A stretch of 64,000 nt of DNA. Source: Nonlabens xiamenensis. GTDB lineage: Bacteria > Bacteroidota > Bacteroidia > Flavobacteriales > Flavobacteriaceae. The notes under the pieces were generated by a model. That model worked only from the letters and a program-made list of their open reading frames with translations. It had not been told where the DNA came from and did no database searches. The stretch covers positions 186,001 to 250,000 of the forward strand of contig NZ_RMVE01000005.1 in assembly GCF_003865345.1 (NCBI RefSeq). The letters are read 5' to 3'. The translations under genes and the position numbers were made by a program. Below are positions 53,604 through 60,410 of the stretch, in pieces. Numbering within the stretch: the stretch's first letter is position 1; every line of letters begins with the position of its first letter.

Positions 53604-54011
53604 ATGGGACTGTTTGACAAACTTTTTAAATCACAACGTGAGATCGCTAAGGAAGAAATTCAAGGGATCCAATGGGATCAATTGGAATCCATCGATCAAT
53701 TAGATAATTTGATCAAAAATTCTGAGATCAAGCCAAAGGTGATCTTCAAGCACAGTACACGTTGTGGTATTTCACGTATGGTACTTAGTCAATTTGAAAA
53801 GGGGTATACCCAAAACCAAGATGATGTGACCTACTATTTCTTAGATCTTTTGAACTATAGAGACGTAAGTAACGCCATCGCCGAAAAGTTAAACGTCACC
53901 CATCAGTCACCCCAAGTCATTGTCTTGCGCAATAATAAAGTGCTACACAATGAGTCCCATCATGGCATTGACATCAAGAAAGTTCAGGAAATCATACATC
54001 AAAATCAATAG
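53604..54011 (+). CDS. ytxJ: YtxJ-type thioredoxin-like protein (bacillithiol system)
   Basis: A 135-residue thioredoxin-fold protein from ATG 53604 (MGLFDKLFKS). Sequence IFKHSTRCGISRMVLSQFE contains the single-cysteine TRCGIS active-site turn of YtxJ/bacilliredoxin-related monothiol proteins, then VTYYFLDLLNYRDVSNAIAEKLNVTHQSPQVIVLRNNKVLHNESHH, the usual cis-Pro region. In Firmicutes and Bacteroidota the family is tied to bacillithiol redox chemistry. It is followed three bases later by the M48 lipoprotein gene. Confidence 0.85.
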   Translation: MGLFDKLFKSQREIAKEEIQGIQWDQLESIDQLDNLIKNSEIKPKVIFKHSTRCGISRMVLSQFEKGYTQNQDDVTYYFLDLLNYRDVSNAIAEKLNVTHQSPQVIVLRNNKVLHNESHHGIDIKKVQEIIHQNQ

Positions 54012-54014
54012 AAA

Positions 54015-54833
54015 ATGAAAAGCTTTAGAATTACCCTGGTTGCCATCAGCCTTTTTTTAGCCTCTTGTGCCACCAATGTTTTTACTGGAGAAAGAACGCT
54101 AAAACCAGTAGCCAACGAACAAATATTTCCGGCTGCCTATGCGCAGTATGATGAGTTTTTGAGTGAAAACAAAGTAGTCACTGGTACCGCTGAATCCCAA
54201 ATGATCAAGACGGTAGGGGGTAAAATTAAAACAGCTGCCCAGCGGTGGCTTAATGCTATTGGACATCCAGAATATTTAGATGGATACGCTTGGGAATACA
54301 ATCTTGTTCAAGATGACCAGGTCAATGCTTGGTGTATGCCAGGAGGTAAAATTGTTTTTTATACCGGAATTCTTCCTATTTGTCAAGATGAAACCGGTGT
54401 AGCGATAGTTATGGGACATGAGGTAGCACATGCTTTGGCAAATCACGGTGGGCAACGTATGCGTGCTGGCCAATTACAAGCTCTAGGGCAAGTAGGGGTG
54501 GCTGTTGCAGGTAGCGGGCGTAGTCAAAGTACGCAGCAAATATTGAATCAAGCCTATGGTTTGGGAAGTACCACCTTGGGAATACTGCCTTTTTCCAGAA
54601 GTCATGAGAATGAGGCCGATAAGATTGGTCTGTATTTGGCCGCTATTGCTGGATATAATCCTGAAGAAGGTGCCAGATTGTGGCAACGCATGAAAGCTAA
54701 CAGTGGGGGGCAAGCACCGCCTGAATTTTTAAGCACACACCCATCGCCCGATACGCGAATCGCTAATCTAAGAGACTTGGCGCCAAAGGCAAAAGCGGAA
54801 GCCAGAAAATACGGTGTAACTAGCTTTAAGTAA
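54015..54833 (+). CDS. M48-family metalloprotease lipoprotein (LoiP/YcaL-like)
   Basis: A 272-residue lipoprotein protease. The signal ends in LASC18, so the protein is lipid-anchored in the envelope. The zinc motif HEVAH is at 135-139 (GHEVAHALANHGG), and the third ligand region is ENEADKIGLYLAAIAGYNP. The C-terminus carries EFLSTHPSPDTRIANL, typical for the family. It likely degrades damaged envelope proteins. A terminator follows immediately. Confidence 0.92.
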   Translation: MKSFRITLVAISLFLASCATNVFTGERTLKPVANEQIFPAAYAQYDEFLSENKVVTGTAESQMIKTVGGKIKTAAQRWLNAIGHPEYLDGYAWEYNLVQDDQVNAWCMPGGKIVFYTGILPICQDETGVAIVMGHEVAHALANHGGQRMRAGQLQALGQVGVAVAGSGRSQSTQQILNQAYGLGSTTLGILPFSRSHENEADKIGLYLAAIAGYNPEEGARLWQRMKANSGGQAPPEFLSTHPSPDTRIANLRDLAPKAKAEARKYGVTSFK

Positions 54834-54902
54834 AGCACTCATCAATGTTTGGAGGTGAATCTAGCAGTTAGACCTTCAGCTAATCAAAAAATACATACTT
54901 TT

Positions 54903-54930
54903 AAAGGGTTCAATCGCGAACCCTTTTTTT
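54903..54930 (+). terminator. Terminator directly upstream of the MFS gene
   Basis: Nine-bp stem AAAGGGTTC/GAACCCTTT with a six-base loop and a T run that ends at 54930. The ATG of the next gene starts at 54931, leaving no room for a separate leader. Confidence 0.85.
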
Positions 54931-56316
54931 ATGCAAACCAACTTACCCAAAGGTCACAAAAAACTGATTCATGCCTGGGCCTTTTACGATTGGGCCAATT
55001 CAGTGTACTCCCTTGTGATCACTAGTGCCATCTTTCCTATCTTTTATGCTGCAGTAAGTAAGAAAGCTTTCGATCAAGGACGAGTACCTGAGCTGTTAAA
55101 AGATGTCAACAATGAAAATATAATTATTGTAGTCACGGCTATAGCTTTTCTCATTGTTAGTTTGATTTCTCCAATACTATCCGGAATAGCGGATTACAGC
55201 GGACGCAAAAAGCGATTCTTGCAGTTCTTTTGCTATTTAGGGGCCTTGAGTTGTATCGGGTTGGCTACTTTTTCTTTTGATTATTTATGGACAAGTCTTT
55301 TGATCTATATGTTGGCCTTAATCGGTTTCTGGGGTAGCCTGGTATTTTATAATTCCTACCTTCCCGATATTGCTTTTACCGAACAACAGGATGCGGCCAG
55401 CGCCAAAGGTTTCTCCCTCGGTTATATAGGTAGTGTCATTTTATTGATTCTTTGTTTGGTTCTCATTCAAGGTGGCTTTTATCCAGAGAAAGGCTTGTTC
55501 CCTGAATCAGAATGGATGCGTTTAACAGCTGTACAATTGTCGTTTGTATTGGTGGGACTGTGGTGGATAGGATTTGCACAGTATACTTATGCATTTCTAC
55601 CTATGGGGACCAAAAAAAATACGGAACAAGTTAGGAATATTTTTACCAATGGCTTTAGAGAACTTAAAAAAATATGGCTCGGTCTAGGCGACAACCTGCA
55701 AATGAAGCGATACTTGGGCGCATTTTTTATTTACAGCATGGCTGTTCAAACCGTCATGCTTGTTGCCACTTACTTTGGAACAGAAGAAGTCGCTTGGCCG
55801 ATAGATCCAGAGACCGGAGAATCTAATGCAACCACTGGTTTAATTATTAGTATTTTACTGATCCAACTAGTGGCCATAGGTGGTGCGTGGCTGGCCAGTT
55901 TGCTTTCGCGAAAGGTAGGAAACATCAAAACCCTCATCTTGATCAATGTATGCTGGGCGGCCATATGTATTTACGGTTACTTTGTCATCACGCCATTGCA
56001 GTTTTATATTACGGCAGGTTGCGTGGGCTTAGTTATGGGTTCTATACAGTCTTTATCCAGAAGTACTTATTCCAAAATGATTCCTTCTGATACCGTTGAT
56101 ACAGCCTCTTATTTTAGTTTTTACGATGTCGCTGAAAAAATAGGTATCGTTATTGGAATGGTCATTTTTGCCGTAGTAGGCCAGGGGACAGGTGGTATGA
56201 GAGGCCCCATACTTTTTCTGGTTGTGTTCTTTATCATTGGTGTGATCCTGTTATATCGGGTACCAAAAATCCAAACTTCCGCAACACCCAAAAAAGCTGA
56301 TGACCCACCAATTTAA
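54931..56316 (+). CDS. MFS permease of the UMF1 (Atg22-like) family
   Basis: A 461-residue, about 12-helix major facilitator. The N-terminal HAWAFYDWANSVYSLVITSAIFPIFY and GIADYSGRKKRFLQFF loop match UMF1-type permeases (Atg22-like amino-acid effluxers in fungi; substrate unknown in bacteria). A partial palindrome (13 of 16 bases, 55902-55914) lies within the loop after helix 8, read as LSRK. The start codon directly follows a terminator; no other in-frame start is near. Confidence 0.85.
   Translation: MQTNLPKGHKKLIHAWAFYDWANSVYSLVITSAIFPIFYAAVSKKAFDQGRVPELLKDVNNENIIIVVTAIAFLIVSLISPILSGIADYSGRKKRFLQFFCYLGALSCIGLATFSFDYLWTSLLIYMLALIGFWGSLVFYNSYLPDIAFTEQQDAASAKGFSLGYIGSVILLILCLVLIQGGFYPEKGLFPESEWMRLTAVQLSFVLVGLWWIGFAQYTYAFLPMGTKKNTEQVRNIFTNGFRELKKIWLGLGDNLQMKRYLGAFFIYSMAVQTVMLVATYFGTEEVAWPIDPETGESNATTGLIISILLIQLVAIGGAWLASLLSRKVGNIKTLILINVCWAAICIYGYFVITPLQFYITAGCVGLVMGSIQSLSRSTYSKMIPSDTVDTASYFSFYDVAEKIGIVIGMVIFAVVGQGTGGMRGPILFLVVFFIIGVILLYRVPKIQTSATPKKADDPPI
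55902..55914. repeat. Palindrome copy 11 (partial, 13/16), within the MFS gene
   Basis: GCTTTCGCGAAAG followed by G instead of C: only one arm is complete at the edge. Read as Leu-Ser-Arg-Lys. Confidence 0.7.
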
Positions 56317-56447
56317 AGGTTTATGGTCCTATCTTTTTGATCGAGATCCGTGTATGATGATATTCATTTTAAGAGCTTACTTATTTAAATGGAAATACTG
56401 TTAATCACGCCAGCCATTAGCCTTTAGAATTTAACCAAATCATTTAA

Positions 56448-57095
56448 ATGGATTATCAGAACAAATCAGAAGTCTACTACGCCAATGTACGACCCGAAAT
56501 GCTGAAATACCTTCCAGATAATCCATCGAGGATATTGGACATTGGTTGTGCAGATGGATCATTTGGTTGGATGGTAAAGGAAAAAACAAAAGCTGAAATT
56601 TGGGGTATAGAGTATATGCCTGAACAAGCCAACCAGGCAGCAAAAAAACTTGACAAGGTGTTTTCTGGACCTTGTGAAAAACATATATCTAAACTACCTG
56701 ATGCTTATTTTGATGTTATTTTCTGTAATGATGTTCTAGAGCACCTGGTTGATCCGTATGAGGTACTTGATCATCTCAAGTCTAAAATTGCACCAGATGG
56801 TATCTTGGTTAGTTCAATACCCAACGTGAGGTACCACAATACATTTATGAGAGTTATATTTCAAAAGGATTGGAAATATCATGACCATGGAGTGATGGAT
56901 AAGACCCACCTAAGGTTTTTTACAGGAAAAAGTATTAAAAGAATGTACGAAGAGGCTGGTTATGAAGTGATCCGCCAAGAAGGTTTGAATAAAAGCAGGT
57001 CCATCAAACCTATTTTATATAATATCCCGGTGCTTTTTAAACATATGGATATACGCTATCCACAATATGCTACGGTGGCGAGACCAAAAACATAA
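56448..57095 (+). CDS. SAM-dependent methyltransferase (class I)
   Basis: A 215-residue enzyme. ILDIGCADGSFG (29-40) is motif I, FDVIFCNDVLEHL motif II/post-I, and PDGILVSSIPNV follows. The rest (HDHGVMDKTHLRFFTGKSIKRMYEEAGYEVI) resembles methyltransferases of cell-envelope polysaccharide or glycan synthesis. Substrate unknown. Separate from the upstream MFS gene by 131 bases. Confidence 0.85.
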   Translation: MDYQNKSEVYYANVRPEMLKYLPDNPSRILDIGCADGSFGWMVKEKTKAEIWGIEYMPEQANQAAKKLDKVFSGPCEKHISKLPDAYFDVIFCNDVLEHLVDPYEVLDHLKSKIAPDGILVSSIPNVRYHNTFMRVIFQKDWKYHDHGVMDKTHLRFFTGKSIKRMYEEAGYEVIRQEGLNKSRSIKPILYNIPVLFKHMDIRYPQYATVARPKT

Positions 57096-57120
57096 AACCC
57101 CAAATCATTGGATTTGGGGT
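57084..57120 (-). terminator. Terminator of the sigma-factor operon
   Basis: Ten-bp stem ACCCCAAATC/GATTTGGGGT with a four-base loop; on the minus strand it is followed by TTTTATGTTTTT. It overlaps the last codons of the methyltransferase gene on the other strand. Confidence 0.65.
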
Positions 57121-57143
57121 CATTGGACTGCGCAGCTTTTAGA

Positions 57144-57872
57144 CTACATGTGCGTAATATCTCCACTGCCCAAAACACTCTTTTTTACTTTGTCGGCAGA
57201 GCCTTTATACCTGAGGTCTCCAGAACCAACAATGCTGGCAGATAGTTTGCCACCATTACAGTAAACTGACACATCACCGCTTCCAGCGATAGATGCTTCT
57301 ACATTGTTAGCTTTTAAACCAAAAGCAGATATATCGCCACTACCAGCAACACTGGCATTGAGTGACTCTGTACGACCAGTAAGTTTTACATCACCACTTC
57401 CTGCTATATTCACCTCAAGTTGCGCGCACTCTACCTCAGTTTCTATATCACCGCTCCCAGCTACAGAGATTTCCATGTTTCTGGATTTAAGTTTGATCTC
57501 ACTGCTGATATCACCACTTCCAGCCATGCTTAAACTGCTAATACGTCTTACGGGAACCCAAACTTTTACTCCTTCTCGGGTGGTAATGTTGATACGGTCT
57601 TCCAGTCCTATTTTCAAAATTCCACGATTCACCTCGATCTCAATATATTCCATGATATTGGATTCTGCTTCAACCCTGATTTCACCTTCTTCTCCTTCCA
57701 TTATGGTGATATCAAAACTGCTTCTGGCAGAAATACCCTCGTAGTCAGAAGTATTGAAGGTTTTAGTAATAACTTCTCCATTGCCTTTCACCCGCTTGCC
57801 GTTGCTCCACCATTGGGCTTGGGCAGTTTGAGCCGCCATAAAGAGTACACAGATATAAACGATTTTTTTCAT
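57144..57872 (-). CDS. Head-GIN domain (DUF2807) secreted beta-solenoid protein
   Basis: A 242-residue exported protein (signal MKKIVYICVLFMAAQTAQAQ from ATG 57872). After the RxxxFD.ITIxEG domain core, the C-terminal half is a ladder of seven Gly-Ser-Gly-Asp turns (SMAGSGDIS, SVAGSGDIE, NIAGSGDVK, SVAGSGDIS, SIAGSGDVS, SIVGSGDLR, SVLGSGDIT) at about 20-residue steps, typical of a right-handed beta-helix. Last gene of the ECF sigma operon. Its role is unknown. Confidence 0.85.
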   Translation of the reverse strand: MKKIVYICVLFMAAQTAQAQWWSNGKRVKGNGEVITKTFNTSDYEGISARSSFDITIMEGEEGEIRVEAESNIMEYIEIEVNRGILKIGLEDRINITTREGVKVWVPVRRISSLSMAGSGDISSEIKLKSRNMEISVAGSGDIETEVECAQLEVNIAGSGDVKLTGRTESLNASVAGSGDISAFGLKANNVEASIAGSGDVSVYCNGGKLSASIVGSGDLRYKGSADKVKKSVLGSGDITHM

Positions 57873-57902
57873 GATATTCAAAATTTAGAAGGTTTAAAAT
57901 GA

Positions 57903-59009
57903 TTAGTTGCTTTTGAGACTGACTCCCCCAAAACTGGATTTGATGTTGATGATTCCTCCTGAACCATTACCACCCGCATACCCTGACTTCCTTTTGTCGG
58001 TAGAATCCTTTTCAGATCGGGTTACGTTGAGATCTTCAGAAAGTTTGATTCCTGCAAATTCAGTATCGATTTCAAAACTGAATTCGGCATCTGGGTGATA
58101 ACTGATTGTCACACCCGTATAATCTGAGCGCACGATAGCTTCTTTGAACCCTGGTTGCAAGGCTGCGATGTTAATAGAACCAAAATCTGTATTCAAGTTA
58201 ACGCTTTCATGGACCTTACCCAATCTAATGGTACTGTAATCACCCCTGCATACTAGCCTGTTCACCTCTTCTGATTCCAGTGTAGAAAAGTCGCCGTTGA
58301 AATTCAGATCGTTGGTGTTGTGGAAATTCCCCTTGGTGTAGTCTCCTTTAAATTCGACTCGCTCACACCCATGTAGATCAAAACTACTGAAATCAGCACG
58401 TATGGTTCCAGACTTCATATAATCTATGTGCGAACTCTTGGTATAATCAAATCGCAGTTCGTTGTTTTCCGCCAGGAGTTGTCCGATATCCAAACGTCCA
58501 AAATCGCATTTGATCTTGGCTTGACCTTCCAATCGATCTAACACAATAGCGCCATAATCGTTGGATACATCAAGAGAGGAGGTAGCTGGCATTTTAACGA
58601 TATAATCAATTTTGATTTTAGACACTTCGTTCTTAGCACCACTGAACCAGCTGGTCCAACTGTTGTTTCTACTCGTGCTGTAGTCGGTATCTGTTTCGGC
58701 GCTCACTCTGGAAGCACTGGCTTCAAAATTGACGTCGATTTCCCTGAGCTGTCGATCTACGTTTTCTTCATCATCACCACTCACTTCTACCATGATATCC
58801 ATAGCAACCCTGGGCTCATTCCAAGTGGTTATGGTAACACTACCAAATTCATTTTCGATATGAACCATGCAGGTTTTGTTGACAGTAAAGCTTTTGCTCA
58901 GTTTTTTAGACTTGGTATACTTGCCGGTGCCGGGATCCGTAGCCATAGCCAGGGTTGGCAATAGCATCAGCAGGAGGAGGCTGATTTTATATAAATATTT
59001 CATTTTCAT
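57903..59009 (-). CDS. Secreted beta-solenoid protein with alternating Asp-Tyr/Asp-Phe ladder (DUF4097-like)
   Basis: A 368-residue exported protein (signal YKISLLLLMLLPTLAMA). The region 165-340 repeats a turn motif every 17-21 residues in strict alternation: DYGAI, DFGRL, DYTKS, DFSSF, DYTKG, DFSTL, DYSTI, DFGSI, DYTGV, EFAGI. This looks like a beta-helix with an Asp/aromatic stack. The N-terminal half with FTVNKTCMVHIENEFGSVTITTW is close to DUF4097. It overlaps the anti-sigma gene by 23 bases, so the four genes are one operon. Confidence 0.8.
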   Translation of the reverse strand: MKMKYLYKISLLLLMLLPTLAMATDPGTGKYTKSKKLSKSFTVNKTCMVHIENEFGSVTITTWNEPRVAMDIMVEVSGDDEENVDRQLREIDVNFEASASRVSAETDTDYSTSRNNSWTSWFSGAKNEVSKIKIDYIVKMPATSSLDVSNDYGAIVLDRLEGQAKIKCDFGRLDIGQLLAENNELRFDYTKSSHIDYMKSGTIRADFSSFDLHGCERVEFKGDYTKGNFHNTNDLNFNGDFSTLESEEVNRLVCRGDYSTIRLGKVHESVNLNTDFGSINIAALQPGFKEAIVRSDYTGVTISYHPDAEFSFEIDTEFAGIKLSEDLNVTRSEKDSTDKRKSGYAGGNGSGGIINIKSSFGGVSLKSN

Positions 59010-59592
59010 TTTCTTTATAAGTTTTCAGTTGTTCTATTTGTTCTAATGCGGTTTCCAATAAATCAATTCTCATTTGGAAATTGGTAATCATGGCAGCGAT
59101 CACCGCTTTACTGTCTTGATTGACTTGAAAGTCTTTTTTGATGCTTTGATAATCTGTTTCCAACTTGTCCAGTGCTGCTTTAGTATCTGCTATAATACGT
59201 TCAGTTTCTGGTGATTGTTCTTTATTCAACCGCTCTAGTTCTGCATCAATGGTACGCTTAAAGAAGTCTTGAGCCTGCGCCATCTCAGGAGAAACGCTGG
59301 ATAATTCAAGGTCAGTTTCTGGCGTTGCGCCCATATTAAACACGGTTAAGCCCATCAAAATTGCCAAACCAGCTACCAACGACCACTTAATGATCGTAGT
59401 GGTGTTCAAGGTCCTGATCTTCTGATTCTGACGATGTTCCACGCGCAATGCTATTGCGGTATCCTCTTCCAGGGAATCCTGCTCTGCACAAATGCTATCC
59501 AGCCGATCCATAAACCTGGTTCTATGTCCTTCTGGTAATTTTTCAAGATCAAAATCTTGTTTAGAAAACCAGTCTTCCATTCCTTTACCCAT
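58987..59592 (-). CDS. Putative anti-sigma factor (single-pass membrane protein)
   Basis: A 201-residue protein with a cytosolic N-terminus (about 1-70), a transmembrane helix near residues 70-87 (WSLVAGLAILMGLTVF) and a coiled-coil C-terminal region facing the periplasm (ELERLNKEQSPETERIIADTKAALDKLETDYQSIKKD). Position just after the ECF sigma gene (8-base overlap) makes it the likely sigma-binding partner. No zinc-binding ZAS motif is seen. Confidence 0.75.
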   Translation of the reverse strand: MGKGMEDWFSKQDFDLEKLPEGHRTRFMDRLDSICAEQDSLEEDTAIALRVEHRQNQKIRTLNTTTIIKWSLVAGLAILMGLTVFNMGATPETDLELSSVSPEMAQAQDFFKRTIDAELERLNKEQSPETERIIADTKAALDKLETDYQSIKKDFQVNQDSKAVIAAMITNFQMRIDLLETALEQIEQLKTYKENENEIFI

Positions 59593-60136
59593 AACATTCC
59601 ATTTTAGTTCGCAAACTCGATTTTGCCCGTGAGATTGTCGTTCTGCACATGGCGTTAGAGATATTTAAGATCTCACATATTTCTTCATTATCCATTCCTT
59701 CAATCAGGCTCAATGTCAGTATCTGACGGTAACTTTCTTTGAGTGTATCCATGACTTTCAATACTTTTTTGGCAGTCATTCCTGCAGCTTCCATGTCAAT
59801 TTGCTGGTCGGGTACTTGTTCCATTTGGTAAGCGACCTCTTCATAATCTGTTGTCGGCATTCGTTTTTCATTTCTCAAATGGGTCAGACTATTGTTGACC
59901 ACGATTCGCTTTAACCAACTACCGAAAGTAGCCTCACGATTCCACTGCTTCATTTTGGCAAAAGCAGTGATCATACTCTCTTGCATGATATCTTCTGCCT
60001 GAGAAGTGTCTCGTACAATACGCAGGGCAACGTGGTACATTCCTTTTGCGTACTGATCATACACCTGCATTTGGGCACGGCGATCTCCATTTTCACAGAG
60101 CTGGTATAGTTCTATTTCGGTGGCAGTTAAAGTCAC
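59585..60136 (-). CDS. ECF RNA polymerase sigma factor
   Basis: A 183-residue group 4 sigma factor. Region 2 is seen in LRIVRDTSQAEDIMQESMITAFAKMKQWNREATFGSWLKRIVVNNSLTHLRNEKR and region 4 in LKESYRQILTLSLIEGMDNEEICEILNISNAMCRTTISRAKSSLRTKM. It heads a four-gene operon with a membrane anti-sigma factor and two secreted beta-solenoid proteins and probably responds to envelope stress. Divergent from lon. Confidence 0.95.
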   Translation of the reverse strand: MTLTATEIELYQLCENGDRRAQMQVYDQYAKGMYHVALRIVRDTSQAEDIMQESMITAFAKMKQWNREATFGSWLKRIVVNNSLTHLRNEKRMPTTDYEEVAYQMEQVPDQQIDMEAAGMTAKKVLKVMDTLKESYRQILTLSLIEGMDNEEICEILNISNAMCRTTISRAKSSLRTKMECYG

Positions 60137-60309
60137 TTGGTCAGTGTTACGTCTTAAAGATGCAAATTAAACTAGCATGTTACAGTTCGTGGCAAGGAAT
60201 TTGAATTTTCCCGTTATAATGTGTGGTGGTCGGATTGATGAGGCTTTATTAATTATAATTTAATGAGGCTGCAGTAGATTGATTTACAGTTGATTGTTTG
60301 TGGTGTTTT

Positions 60310-60325
60310 CGCTTTCGCGAAAGCG
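60310..60325. repeat. Palindrome copy 10 (exact), upstream of lon
   Basis: Exact CGCTTTCGCGAAAGCG, extended by one pair to 18 bp (TCGC...GCGA), about 85 bases upstream of the lon ATG at 60411, in the divergent lon/sigma intergenic region. Confidence 0.95.
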
Positions 60326-60410
60326 ATATCATCATCACCCACCAAAATTTAATCAACAACAAATAAAATAAGTCACAATAGTGAATGACATTGTGGCGAG
60401 GAAAGAAGAT

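Noticed and set aside
5258-60325. Palindrome as a mobile element (IS-derived or REP/MITE)
   Set aside because: Copies are only 16-18 bp, have no target-site duplications or flanking similarity, and seem to replace residues rather than add them (lysA).
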